This document shows positions 8,752-17,190 of a stretch of DNA of 23,327 bases, in pieces. The stretch covers positions 1 through 23,327 of the forward strand of contig AUXH01000290.1 in assembly GCA_000482145.1 (NCBI GenBank). Direction: 5' to 3'. The stretch is from Strigomonas culicis. Taxonomy: Eukaryota > Euglenozoa > Kinetoplastea > Trypanosomatida > Trypanosomatidae. The notes under the pieces were generated by a model. The model searched no databases and had not been told where the DNA came from. It saw only the letters and a program-made list of their open reading frames with translations. A program made the translations under genes and the position numbers. Every line of letters starts with the position of its first letter. Within the stretch, counting starts at the first letter, position 1.

Positions 8752-10572
8752 CTACACCGAGACGCTCTGGCTAGCCTCCTCAATCAGCGATAAGCCGAGG
8801 GACACTTTGCACAGCGTCACCTGCCACTGGGGAATGATAGCGAGAATTTTGCCAAACTTGGCCGATTTTTCTGCTGCCGCAACCAGAGGGCCCTCCGGAG
8901 AGAGCGTACAGCGGAGAAGAAAGCTTGGCGACGGCAGCTCCTCGACTGCCTTCCCGGTTCGTGCGGCAAACTCCGATATGGTCATGGGCTTCTCGCCTGC
9001 GAGATCGAGAAAGAGCTGCGCGTCCGCGTCAACAAAAAACGACTCCGGCAGAATCTCCTGCAGGGTGTCCGTGCCGTCCTCGCTGAATCGCAGCTTATCA
9101 TTGGAGTACTTAACGAACGCCTCAAACACCTTCGAGCCCACATGCTTCACGCGGCTTCCAAGCTTGATGCCCAAATCAATCACTGCCTCGTTCGCAAGGT
9201 AGTACTTTTGTGTTCGTGCCGACACGGAGCGGTACACTAAGTTGTGAAAGGGGAAATGGTCCGGCAAGGACAGGGCGGTCTGTATGGCCTTGTGTGCCTC
9301 CGCCGGCACGCGCTGCAGCTGCACCTCCGCCTCCTTCTCGTCCATATCGGTCACCTTGTCGGGCAGCTCGCTTACACACTCGAAGGCGGCGACGAAGAAC
9401 CCTCCGGTATCCTGCTGATGGGGGAACACGCGACGCGTATACGCGATGTTCTGCTTTTCCAAGTCCTCGCGCACGGGAAACATGCTTGCCTTGTATTGAA
9501 ACACCTTTCCCTCGTGTGCCGCCATGTACGCCCTCGCCTCCTCGTGGCTGTGCAGCACCGTGCTCAGGTCTTTGGTCGTGATGGTCCAGTCCAGTCGGCC
9601 CGGCGACGCCTGGAGGCCTGGGAGAAGCGGCTCCGGGTCCATCAAGCGGAAGGCGCCATTGCTCCGCCGCAGGCACTCGGACACCACGGCCTCGTCCTCG
9701 ACGGGGTTCAGGCTGCACGTCGAGTACACCACGATGCCTCCCTGCTTGCACAGTGCCATCCCGCGCATCAGGATGCGGCACTGCACGTTGTGGAGGTCCG
9801 CCCCCTGACAGGTGTTCCACCGCGGCCACATGTCCATCGACTTGCGCAGTGTCCCGTCACCCGAGCACACCACGTCGCAGAGCACACGGTCGAACTTGTC
9901 CTCCGACCTCAAGACGGGAAACCGGGTCGCGTCGAAGTTGGAGATGATCAGGTGGCGATGCGCCCCCGAGATGCGTCGGGTTTGATGGTTCAGAATGTCC
10001 AGCCTGGATGCGTTCATGTCGTTCGCGACGAGCACCCCACGGTCGGGGTCCGGCACCAGCATCTCCAGGATCTGAGAGGTCTTGCTGCCCGGCGCCGCAC
10101 ACATGTCCAGCACGCGATGGCCCGGCGCCACCTGCAAAAGGAGGGGCGGCAGCATGCTCACCACCTCCTGGCGCGTGATGTAGCCACCCTCGTTAAACGC
10201 AGTGACGATCTTCTGAATGGTCTTGTTGTCCTCGTGGCGCTTCAGGTCCCCACGACTGACACCACACTGCACCGCGCGCTGCTGCGGGTAAAAGGGAATG
10301 CGCGTCACGTCGAACACGGTCGACAGACGCGCCTCCAGGAACGCCTGAATGGCGCTCGAGTGGCGATCGTTACGATGTACCCGAAACGCGGTAGGCAAAC
10401 TCGTCCGCATGCACTCCATAAACGTGTCCCACTCCTCGTCGCTGACGACGTTGCCCTTGTAGTAGGCCTCGAAGCTCTTGTTGCTCAACGTGCTGAGGTC
10501 GCGTGAGTCCGCCTTCCAGTCATCCGGCCGCCCACGCTTGGTACCGCCTTTTCGGTTTTGATTCCTGCTCAT
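8752..10572 (-). CDS. NSUN2: RNA cytosine-C5 methyltransferase, NSUN2/Trm4 type
   Basis: The protein has 606 residues from the ATG at 10572 (MSRNQNRKGG). An in-frame ATG at 10605 exists, but the first AG after the polypyrimidine tract (10589-10588) lies between the two, so the inner ATG is preferred. The N-terminus has the NSUN2 signature (FEAYYKGNVVSDEEWDTFM, SLPTAFRV). The SAM-binding motif LDMCAAPGSK is at 155-164. Motif IV is CDVVCSGDGT with C236, and motif VI is YSTCSLNPVEDEAV with the catalytic C286. The C-terminal part has PHQQDTGGFFVA and a PUA-like tail with PFHNLVYRS. NSUN2/Trm4 enzymes make m5C in tRNAs and some mRNAs, usually in the nucleus or nucleolus. In most family members the residue before C236 is Pro; here it is Val. 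Assignment is strong. The protein is shorter than human NSUN2 (767) because the family's C-terminal extension is reduced. Confidence 0.9.
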   Translation of the reverse strand: MSRNQNRKGGTKRGRPDDWKADSRDLSTLSNKSFEAYYKGNVVSDEEWDTFMECMRTSLPTAFRVHRNDRHSSAIQAFLEARLSTVFDVTRIPFYPQQRAVQCGVSRGDLKRHEDNKTIQKIVTAFNEGGYITRQEVVSMLPPLLLQVAPGHRVLDMCAAPGSKTSQILEMLVPDPDRGVLVANDMNASRLDILNHQTRRISGAHRHLIISNFDATRFPVLRSEDKFDRVLCDVVCSGDGTLRKSMDMWPRWNTCQGADLHNVQCRILMRGMALCKQGGIVVYSTCSLNPVEDEAVVSECLRRSNGAFRLMDPEPLLPGLQASPGRLDWTITTKDLSTVLHSHEEARAYMAAHEGKVFQYKASMFPVREDLEKQNIAYTRRVFPHQQDTGGFFVAAFECVSELPDKVTDMDEKEAEVQLQRVPAEAHKAIQTALSLPDHFPFHNLVYRSVSARTQKYYLANEAVIDLGIKLGSRVKHVGSKVFEAFVKYSNDKLRFSEDGTDTLQEILPESFFVDADAQLFLDLAGEKPMTISEFAARTGKAVEELPSPSFLLRCTLSPEGPLVAAAEKSAKFGKILAIIPQWQVTLCKVSLGLSLIEEASQSVSV

Positions 10573-10587
10573 ATTGCTTGAATGTAA

Positions 10588-10589
10588 CT
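10588..10589 (-). promoter_or_regulatory. Candidate SL acceptor that decides the NSUN2 start
   Basis: A pyrimidine-rich run on the mRNA strand (about 10612-10650) is followed by AG-free sequence containing three ATGs and then AG at 10589-10588. The leader would be 15 nt to the ATG at 10572. Use of this site would exclude the in-frame ATG at 10605. Confidence 0.45.
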
Positions 10590-10834
10590 GGCATGGCATG
10601 CGCATGCAACAAGAATATTATAAAGTAAAGGAGAAGTAAGAAGAAAAAGTGAGCAGAGATTTGAGAGACACCATGTAGCGTATCAGCAGCACCGCAGATA
10701 TAAGTGTATTGAGAGAATCGTGAAAGGGCAGGAGTGCGGAACAACTCTGAAGCAGATAACTTGAAACTGAATGTTGTGTAGACGTGTATCAAAGATAAAC
10801 AATAAAAAAAAAAGAGAACAAGTGAAGAGAAGAA

Positions 10835-11029
10835 TTACTCCATCTCAAACATGGCATCATTTTCTTCATCCGTTGGCTGGGCCTTTGGTTTTTCCTTCGG
10901 TGGCTGCATCGCTGGGTTGGTAGGTCGCGGAGGAGCGTGATTAGCAGCGATATTATGCCCGTCTTTGCTAAGCATATACGAAACAGAAGGAGTGGTAGAA
11001 AACTCCTTTAATGAAATACTCTTCTTCAT
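10835..11029 (-). CDS. Small protein of unknown function (64 residues)
   Basis: A 64-codon frame from the ATG at 11029 to the TAA at 10835. The protein starts MKKSISLKEFSTTPSVSYML, has a Pro/Lys-rich middle (PPRPTNPAMQPPKEKPK) and ends acidic (DEENDAMFEME). There is no membrane segment or signal peptide. In its favour: a separate polypyrimidine tract (about 11164-11190, T/C on mRNA) with AG at 11147-11146, about 116 nt upstream; balanced, non-simple amino acid content; and its own slot between NSUN2 and the SP-RING gene. Codon third positions are less GC-rich than in the neighbours, which could reflect low expression or a chance ORF. I do not recognise the family. The acidic tail and disordered middle suggest an accessory subunit of a larger complex, but that is speculation. 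Confidence 0.5.
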   Translation of the reverse strand: MKKSISLKEFSTTPSVSYMLSKDGHNIAANHAPPRPTNPAMQPPKEKPKAQPTDEENDAMFEME

Positions 11030-11463
11030 TGAAGTGTGTGATATTAATATGTTTATTATAGAGACAGATACTCTGGTGTTGTTGCTTTGTTTGTTTGTTT
11101 GTTTAAGTTCGTCTGTTCTCTTTGTTTATGCAAAAGAAAACAGCACTGATATAAATACGAATTATAACAAAGGTGAGAGGAGGGAAATATGTTCAAAGGT
11201 AAATTGAATGCGGCCGCTGAAGCCAGATGGTGAATATCTTCCCATGAGAAAAAAAAAAGAGAGAGAGAGAAAGGTTAATGTGTATAGATGTAGATGTATG
11301 TGACTGTGTGGGTGTGTATACGTAGGCATGTCACGAAAAATAAAAGGTACAGAAGCGTGTACCGCTATCTGCGTCGGTGTATTCTTATTGACGGGAAAAG
11401 ATGAGCATTCTCAACAGGAAAATATATAATACAGATCATGAGTGAGTTTCATCAACCCGAGTC
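11030..11463. other. Spacer between SP-RING gene and small protein
   Basis: About 430 bp. It holds a (TTTG) run at 11086-11104, the two polypyrimidine tracts on the mRNA strand noted above, and GT-rich DNA near 11278-11325. Apart from the leader of the small gene I see no feature. Confidence 0.65.
11146..11147 (-). promoter_or_regulatory. Candidate SL acceptor for the 64-residue protein
   Basis: The mRNA strand reads TTTCCCTCCTCTCACC (about 11173-11188), then AT-rich sequence and a CAG with AG at 11147-11146. A second CT/T tract lies further upstream (11246-11274). Confidence 0.4.
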
Positions 11464-12603
11464 CTACTCATCTGTATACAGTACATGACCGCCAATCTCC
11501 ACTTTTCGTTTCTTCTGAACGGTCAGTTTTTCGGGGGCCGCCTCCACCTGCGCTCGCTCCTCCCTGTCTCTGTCTGTTTCCAACACTTCCCCCGCCTCAC
11601 CGCGCCGCTTGCCCTCCACCACCTTCACCGTCTCCTCTGTTATATTCCACTGCAGGGCGTGGTCCGCTGTCAGCGCGGCGCCCCCCTCGGAGGCGCCCGC
11701 CGCCGTCGCGGTGTACGCCTCCATCGCCCGCTGCGCCGCGGCGTCCACGCACACGTCGCGGAGCAGGACGAAGGAGCGGCAGAGCGGGCAGGGGGCGCCG
11801 GTGCCGGCGTGGCCGGCGGCGGAGCGCCGCTGCACCGCGCGCACAAAGCTGACCAAGTCGAACACCTCCAGGTGCGTGCACTTGGACCCGCGCGCGGGCA
11901 CGCGGAGGACGGACTGCGACAGCACGTCCCGCAGCGGCGTCACGACGACCGTCGCCTGCACCGCCGCGTGGTCCCGCTGCTGCGCGCGGTACGCGCGGAA
12001 GGAGGCGCCGCTGTGGTGGCCGCTGCGGCTCAGCGCCGCAATCGCGTCGGCTATCCGCTGCACGTCCCAGTCGAGCTCGCTCAGGAGCGCGTGCAGCCGG
12101 TGCAGCCCCCGCTGGTGCTGCTGCGCTCGGAACTTGTAGATCTCCCCGATGCCGTAGCAGAGCAGGACGCGATCGGACGGTCTAAAAATAATAGATTTTT
12201 CCTCAGCGCCGTTGCTGCGCGTTTGCGCACACTGAAAAGACTTCAACAAAGCCTCCAGCTTCCAAATCCGCTCCTCCGCCTGGGCTGCCAGCGTGCTGGC
12301 GAGCGAGACGGCCTCGTGCTCCTCAAAGGCCGTTTGACTACTGCGCTCCTCTAGAATAAACCCTAGGCGCCTACTGTACGCCGCACAGAGCACAGAGCAG
12401 CAAGACAGGGCCGTTCCTGTATCGAAAAGCGACACGCTACCTTTCGATTTCCGCTTTGCCAACTCCGCATTGTTCTTCTCTTTTTGCTGCTGCACATATT
12501 CGTAGAGACGATCGAACACCGCTTGGACCTGAGAATACGTCTTGGACCGTCGGATTGCGATCAAAATACTATGTGCTGAAGCATCAGCTAATGAGTCGCT
12601 CAT
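11464..12603 (-). CDS. SP-RING (PIAS/Siz type) SUMO E3 ligase candidate
   Basis: The protein has 379 residues from the ATG at 12603. The decisive segment is 231-290: VLRVPARGSKCTHLEVFDLVSF, then PCPLC and VLLRDVCVD. This matches the MIZ/SP-RING zinc finger of PIAS/Siz ligases, with zinc ligands C242, H244, C272 and C275. SP-RING proteins recruit the SUMO-loaded E2. T. brucei has a characterised Siz/PIAS ligase (TbSIZ1) acting at expression sites; orthology is likely but untested. No SAP domain is visible at the N-terminus. Residues 1-60 and 90-130 are helical, and 255-275 and 290-315 are Ala/Gly-rich. KKRKV at 364-368 is an SV40-like nuclear localisation signal. The usual Trp before the CPxC pair is absent (GAPCPLC). 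Confidence 0.75.
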   Translation of the reverse strand: MSDSLADASAHSILIAIRRSKTYSQVQAVFDRLYEYVQQQKEKNNAELAKRKSKGSVSLFDTGTALSCCSVLCAAYSRRLGFILEERSSQTAFEEHEAVSLASTLAAQAEERIWKLEALLKSFQCAQTRSNGAEEKSIIFRPSDRVLLCYGIGEIYKFRAQQHQRGLHRLHALLSELDWDVQRIADAIAALSRSGHHSGASFRAYRAQQRDHAAVQATVVVTPLRDVLSQSVLRVPARGSKCTHLEVFDLVSFVRAVQRRSAAGHAGTGAPCPLCRSFVLLRDVCVDAAAQRAMEAYTATAAGASEGGAALTADHALQWNITEETVKVVEGKRRGEAGEVLETDRDREERAQVEAAPEKLTVQKKRKVEIGGHVLYTDE

Positions 12604-13462
12604 ATCGTCCTAGTGGAGTGAGATCGTTTCCTTGTCACAACGAGTGGAACAGGTATACACATAAGAGAGAGAGGGGGGACAGAGGTAAAAAACAAAATGC
12701 AACAGGGAGCTCACACTCAAAGGTACCACTAATGAAGAGGTACAAAATACGAACACCTTCGCTAATGTCACAAAAAGAAAACACGATGAAGTACAGAAAT
12801 TCTAAAAAGCTTCATATTTAGTGTTCGGTATAAGAAAAAAAAAACCCTCAAGTGAAAAATCAACGAGAAAAAACAAAGATGATCTGTATATATATATGTA
12901 TCCGCTTCTCTTTCCATCTTGTCTATTTTCAAATGATATAGGGTATATGAAAAAAATGGTTTTATTCCTTTATTTTCAATAACAATGTAAAAAAAAAAAA
13001 AATGAAGAGGAAGGAAACCTTTTGATGTAAGAATATTAACGAAAAAAAAATCAATTCAGCAAGAACAGTACTTCAGCTCATCTATTTATTTCCTGCTATT
13101 TTTTTCCCTTTTTCTCTCTCTTTCTCTATGTCAATGTTAAGATTATCAACATGTTTACATGTTATCATTGTTGTTTTTTTCTTCTACTATTGTTAAAATG
13201 CGTATCAACAGTTGTTCTTTTTTTTTCTCTTTTATACAATCCATATCCCTAGATGTTATAGTTTACGATAAAATAAAAATGAAGAATGGGAAAATGAAAA
13301 TTGTAAATGGAAAAAAGAAAAAAAAATAATTAAAGAAGCGCGTAAAAGGAAAAAAAAAGTAGAGACTCCAATCACAAGCAAGTAAACAGGGAGGTAAACC
13401 TAATTAAACGAGAGTACCAGTAACAAAGAAACAGAGAGAAGTTGAAGTGCAGAAGGTAGATC
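12604..13462. other. Spacer between PFK and SP-RING gene
   Basis: About 860 bp of very AT-rich DNA. The plus strand is A-rich at 13260-13380, just past the PFK stop in mRNA sense, and T-rich at 13085-13250. A (TA) stretch lies at 12885-12898 and an A13-type run near 12989-13001. It is presumably mostly PFK 3' UTR. The ORF at 12456-12821 on the plus strand is antisense and simple, so no gene is supported. Confidence 0.7.
12631..12632 (-). promoter_or_regulatory. Candidate SL acceptor for the SP-RING gene
   Basis: A C/T tract on the mRNA strand (about 12664-12690, including a run of six C) is followed by the first AG at 12632-12631. The leader would be about 27 nt. Confidence 0.4.
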
Positions 13463-14920
13463 TCAAACCTTGGAAGCGAGGCTCTTGATGAGGCGCTCCC
13501 GGTGCATGGTAACCGCCTCCAGCTCGCGGCGGAGGTTCTGCTCCCTGTCGGACAGGTCGTCACCGAGACCAACCGTGATCTCACGCACCTGGCGCCACAG
13601 CTGGCCGCGCAGGTCCACCACGCGGCGGATGGATGTTGCCGCCTTGATGGGGACGATAATGTAGTTGTTGTAGCGCAGAGAGATGATGCAGCCGGTCGCG
13701 CCGGACATCGCCTCGTGCACGGCGAGGGTCGAGAGCGTGGCGCAGAAGAGCGCGTCGTTGGCGGACGGCGGGCACGCGCGCACCATGTACGAGGGGTCGA
13801 TGTACTTGCACGTTCCCTGCGGGTAGCGCTGCTTGTTCTCCTTGAGGAACTGCTCCACCGTCTTCTTGAGCAGCGTGCCGATGTCCACGAGCTTCTTGTT
13901 GCCGGAGGCATCGTGGCTGCCGTCGCTCTCGACCCAGTCCTGGCCGAACCCCTCCGCGACGATGATGACGCAGCTGCGGGACGTGTGGAAGCGGCGCTCG
14001 ATGAGCTTCAGGACGGTCTCCTTGGGCAGCGGGCGCTCGGGGATGAGGCAGATGTTGGCCTGCGCACTGGCCACCGCCGTCTGCGCCGCAATGAAGCCGC
14101 TCTCGCGGCCCATGAGCTTCACGATACCCACGCCGTAGTTGAGCGACACCGCCTCCGCGTAGGCAGCGCGCACCGCCTTCACGGCCTCCTCCACGGCCGT
14201 CTGGAAACCGAAGGTGCGGTGAGAGAAGGCGAGGTCGTTATCGATCGTCTTGGGGATGCCGAAGACCGCGATGTCGACGCCGCGGCGCTTGGCCTGCTCG
14301 AAGATGGTGAGCGCGCCGCGCTGCGTGCCGTCACCGCCGACGGTGAAGAGCACGTTGACGCCGAGCGCCACGAGGGTGTCCACCATCTCGTTGGGGTCCT
14401 GCGGACCGCGGGAGCTGCCCAGGATGGTGCCGCCGAAGCGGTGGATCTGCGTCACGGACCCGCGCGACAGCTCGATGGCCGTCTTGCTGCCCTCCTTGGA
14501 CAGACCCCAGAAGCCGTAGCGGAAGCCGATGACGCGCTTCACGTGGTAAATCGAAAAGCCAGCCAGAGTGATGGAGCGGATGACATCGTTCAGGCCGGGG
14601 CAGATACCGCCACATGTCACGATACCAAAGGTGGTCTCCGTGGGGTTGAAGTGGATGTGCTTGCGGGGGGCCGCGAGCTCGCACTTGAGCGTGTTGCAAG
14701 ACACGGGGAACTCGGAGTCGATGTCATCCTGCGGCCGGGGGTCGTACATGATGTGGTCAATCTTGTCGTGGTACTCCTCGCGAAGAATGTGCTTCTTGGA
14801 GGGGTTCATGTACTTGCGGCTGGGCAGACGCTCGACGACGAGGTCCTGCTGCGTAACCTTGCTCAGAGGGGCGTTGTAGTTGGCCACCATCTTACTGCTT
14901 TCGCGCTTGCGAGGCTGCAT
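13463..14920 (-). CDS. PFK: ATP-dependent 6-phosphofructokinase, glycosomal
   Basis: The protein has 485 residues from the ATG at 14920 (MQPRKRESSK). The longer frame to 15055 begins with GTG and reads through the polypyrimidine tract, so it is not used. Motifs seen: GIVTCGGICPGLND at 99-112 (nucleotide site), GGTILGSSRGP at 163-173, GGDGTQ at 195-200 (Gly after GGD, as in ATP-using enzymes), KTIDNDL at 224-230 (catalytic Asp) and LMGRESGFIA at 269-278. The sequence is the kinetoplastid form, related to PPi-PFKs but ATP-using. It phosphorylates fructose 6-phosphate in glycolysis. The C-terminus is SKV, a non-standard PTS1-like tripeptide, where T. brucei PFK ends in AKL as I recall. Glycosomal location is therefore expected but rests on a weak signal. 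Neighbours are VPS4 upstream and the SP-RING gene downstream. Confidence 0.97.
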   Translation of the reverse strand: MQPRKRESSKMVANYNAPLSKVTQQDLVVERLPSRKYMNPSKKHILREEYHDKIDHIMYDPRPQDDIDSEFPVSCNTLKCELAAPRKHIHFNPTETTFGIVTCGGICPGLNDVIRSITLAGFSIYHVKRVIGFRYGFWGLSKEGSKTAIELSRGSVTQIHRFGGTILGSSRGPQDPNEMVDTLVALGVNVLFTVGGDGTQRGALTIFEQAKRRGVDIAVFGIPKTIDNDLAFSHRTFGFQTAVEEAVKAVRAAYAEAVSLNYGVGIVKLMGRESGFIAAQTAVASAQANICLIPERPLPKETVLKLIERRFHTSRSCVIIVAEGFGQDWVESDGSHDASGNKKLVDIGTLLKKTVEQFLKENKQRYPQGTCKYIDPSYMVRACPPSANDALFCATLSTLAVHEAMSGATGCIISLRYNNYIIVPIKAATSIRRVVDLRGQLWRQVREITVGLGDDLSDREQNLRRELEAVTMHRERLIKSLASKV

Positions 14921-14981
14921 TGTTACGGAGGGTTGGGGGTGAGAGATTTCTTTTGAATCAATAAGCAAAGAAAAAGAAAAA

Positions 14982-14983
14982 CT
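14982..14983 (-). promoter_or_regulatory. Candidate SL acceptor for PFK
   Basis: A long C/T tract on the mRNA strand (about 14995-15030) is followed by TTTCAG, with AG at 14983-14982. The leader would be 61 nt. This is one of the cleanest acceptors in the window. Confidence 0.5.
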
Positions 14984-15226
14984 GAAAGTGAATTGGAAAT
15001 AGAGAAAAAAGGGGGAAAGGGAAGAAGAACGTAGCACGAGAAAACAAAGGGACACGGATCAGGCAATCGCTAGTTGCGCTTTGAGGAGATCAGGAAGGAG
15101 AAGCAAAAAAAAAAAAGAGTTATTTGTATATTTGCAAAATCACTCTCGCTGTAAATGGAATGGAAAAAAAAACATGTTCTCAAAAAGTAAAAGTATAGGA
15201 ACATCTCAAAAAATACGGTGAAATCT

Positions 15227-15649
15227 TCATTCATTCTGCGTTATCGGTTTTTCCTTTCGTTTTACCCTCAGGTTGCGCGCGGCATCGTAGAAGTAGAACC
15301 TACTCGTAGTTCCAGCAACAGAATACGTGAGTCTGCAACTATAGCTCTTGTTGCTATGCTTTGTTTTCTCTTTTTGACAATCACTTTTTTTGTTGCTTTT
15401 TTCTATGTTTCCCTCTACTACTCTGCCTTCTTGTATGGGTGCATTCTCGAAAGGGGGAAAAAAACACGCCCTCTTGTAAACGCATTGCCGCTTTATACTT
15501 ACTGTTTCCCGGTCCTTAGTGCTCACTAGCCCTTCGGAAACACAACACCACAACTGTGCTTGCAGTAGTTGCCACGGTTCCGGTGAACACAAAGGTGATG
15601 CACGTTGAAGGAAAGAGTAACGAGCATAGAAGAGAGGCAAAGCATCCAT
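15227..15649 (-). CDS. Doubtful 140-residue ORF of unknown function
   Basis: From the ATG at 15649 (MDALPLFYARYSF) the frame is open for 140 codons to the TGA at 15227, and it stays open upstream to about 15778 without another good start. The block has more mixed base content than the flanking spacer, which makes a long open frame less expected by chance. On the mRNA strand TTTTCCTTTCCAG at about 15718-15730 gives a plausible SL acceptor about 68 nt upstream of the ATG. Against it: codon use is not GC3-rich like its neighbours, the protein has no recognisable domain, and other frames are also open in part of the block. It has a Cys/Trp-containing N-terminal half and a Lys-rich C-terminal half. 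It may be VPS4 3' UTR sequence. Confidence 0.25.
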   Translation of the reverse strand: MDALPLFYARYSFLQRASPLCSPEPWQLLQAQLWCCVSEGLVSTKDRETVSIKRQCVYKRACFFPPFENAPIQEGRVVEGNIEKSNKKSDCQKEKTKHSNKSYSCRLTYSVAGTTSRFYFYDAARNLRVKRKEKPITQNE

Positions 15650-15852
15650 GCAGAAAACAACAGTCGTTGGAACAACACCAAATAAAATATGATGATAAAA
15701 AAAAAATGCAATAAATCCTGGAAAGGAAAATATGAAGGCTGAAACAAAAAAAAAGCCTGCAAATAAAGCAAAAGGCAAAACAGATGGAAAAACAGAAAAA
15801 AAAGGTGAGTAGGTTCATCGAGTCGTCTACGAACAAGAGCCACACAGGTAAC

Positions 15853-17190
15853 TCAGCCCTCCTGGCCGAACTCAGATGTGAACTTGACATGCTCTCCAAT
15901 ATCAGCATCGGAAACGGACGGGCGACTGGTGCGCAGCGCCTTAATGAAGTCCTCCTTCGTCACCGGAAGCTGCATCAGCAAGTCCGGTTCCGTGATGTCG
16001 TTCGCCGTCATGGGGAAGGCCTCCGGGTCGCCCGGAGAGCACGGAACGAGGCGGTTGTTCACGGTGCGGGTAGGGTCCTTGGGGTCGGGTCCCACCACGT
16101 GCTTGAAGTGCGTCGCCACCTGCAGCGTGCGGATGCACTCCATGAGCGCGCTGCGCACCACGCCTTCGATATCACTGCCCGAGTACATCTCCGTGCGCTG
16201 CGCCAGCTCCAAGAAGTCGTCCTCGGACAGCTTGTTCGGGGTGTCGCCGAGGTGGATCTTGAACATCTGACGGCGCGCCGGCACCTCCGGCAGAGGGATG
16301 TAGATACGGCGCTGGAAACGGCGACGGATCGCGCTGTCCAGGCACCAAGGGATGTTCGTCGCGGCGAGCACCAGCACGCCCTCGTCATCGTTGCCTACGC
16401 CCTGCATCTGCACCAAGAACTCCGTCTTGATACGGCGCGAGGCATCGTTCTCGCTGTCCGAGCGCGCCGAAACTAGAGAGTCGATTTCATCGATGAAGAC
16501 AATGGACAGCTTCCCGCTCTCCTTGTACGCGTCGCGTGCCAGCTCGAAGAGGTTGCGGACTAGCTTCTCGGAGTCACCGAGCCAGCGTGACATGAGGTCG
16601 GCGCTGCTGACGCTGAAAAAGGTGCCCTCGCCCTCCGTGGCCACCGCCTTGGCCAGGTAGGACTTACCGGTACCGGGCGGGCCGTACAGCAGGATGCCAC
16701 GCCACGGCTTGCGGTTGCCCGTGAAGAGCTGCGGGAACTTCATGGGCAAAATGACCGTCTCCTTCAGAGCCTCCTTGGCCCCCTCGAGGCCGGCGATCTG
16801 ATTCCAGTGGACGTTCGGCTTGATCTTCACGATGGCGCCCTCCAGGCCGTTGCGCATGCGCTGCTTGTCGTCGTCGTCCTCCTTCGCCTTCTTCGACGCG
16901 GACGCGGTCTTCTGCGCGGTCGCACCGCCGTCACCGCCGCCGTTGTTCTTGTCGTCCTTGTTGGCTTCCAGGTACTCCTTGATTTTCTCGGTCCGCTCAA
17001 CGATTTCATGCACCTTCTTCTTCAGGAGTTCCTTCTTGGTGGGGTTCTTGTTTTCGTACTTGATAGCTGTGAGGAAAACGTCGATCGTTTCCAGGTACCA
17101 ACGATACGCCTCATCGTACTCCTTATCTTGGTCGTGTTGCGCTGCCTTCTTGAAGAGTTCCACAGCCTTCGCAGTGAAGTCCACGGACAT
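15853..17190 (-). CDS. VPS4: VPS4/SKD1, AAA ATPase of the ESCRT pathway
   Basis: The protein has 445 residues from the ATG at 17190. An N-terminal MIT domain (about 3-78, [26 protein letters not shown]) binds ESCRT-III tails. A Gly/Lys/Asp-rich linker follows (80-112). The AAA module has Walker A GPPGTGKS at 170-177, pore-loop SRWLGDSE at 201-208, Walker B IVFIDE at 230-235, sensor N279 and arginine fingers R289/R290 in AIRRRF. The C-terminal VPS4 helix ends in [12 protein letters not shown]4 disassembles ESCRT-III filaments in multivesicular body formation and membrane scission. Length and domain order match yeast and human VPS4 closely. The katanin-like alternative is excluded by the MIT spacing and the FGQEG-type C-terminus. 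Confidence 0.96.
   Translation of the reverse strand: MSVDFTAKAVELFKKAAQHDQDKEYDEAYRWYLETIDVFLTAIKYENKNPTKKELLKKKVHEIVERTEKIKEYLEANKDDKNNGGGDGGATAQKTASASKKAKEDDDDKQRMRNGLEGAIVKIKPNVHWNQIAGLEGAKEALKETVILPMKFPQLFTGNRKPWRGILLYGPPGTGKSYLAKAVATEGEGTFFSVSSADLMSRWLGDSEKLVRNLFELARDAYKESGKLSIVFIDEIDSLVSARSDSENDASRRIKTEFLVQMQGVGNDDEGVLVLAATNIPWCLDSAIRRRFQRRIYIPLPEVPARRQMFKIHLGDTPNKLSEDDFLELAQRTEMYSGSDIEGVVRSALMECIRTLQVATHFKHVVGPDPKDPTRTVNNRLVPCSPGDPEAFPMTANDITEPDLLMQLPVTKEDFIKALRTSRPSVSDADIGEHVKFTSEFGQEG

Larger units (their letters stand above)
14921..15852. other. Spacer between VPS4 and PFK
   Basis: About 930 bp. It is simple A-rich plus-strand DNA at both ends (14950-15200 and 15690-15800), with a more complex, less AT-rich block at about 15280-15660. 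That block contains the doubtful ORF listed separately. The left end carries the PFK polypyrimidine tract. Confidence 0.65.

Noticed and set aside
9244..10506. 420-codon plus-strand ORF opposite NSUN2
   Set aside because: Antisense shadow; no recognisable motifs.
10520..10792. 90-codon minus-strand ORF with a hydrophobic stretch upstream of NSUN2
   Set aside because: It overlaps the start of NSUN2 in another frame and covers its polypyrimidine tract.
13502..14956. 484-codon plus-strand ORF opposite PFK
   Set aside because: It is antisense to a clear enzyme gene. The composition (Arg/Ala/Val/Leu/His-rich) is what GC3-biased codons give on the other strand.
14921..15055. N-terminal extension of PFK that resembles a hydrophobic signal
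   Set aside because: It starts at GTG and reads through the polypyrimidine tract upstream of a good AG acceptor. The ATG at 14920 matches the known family start region.
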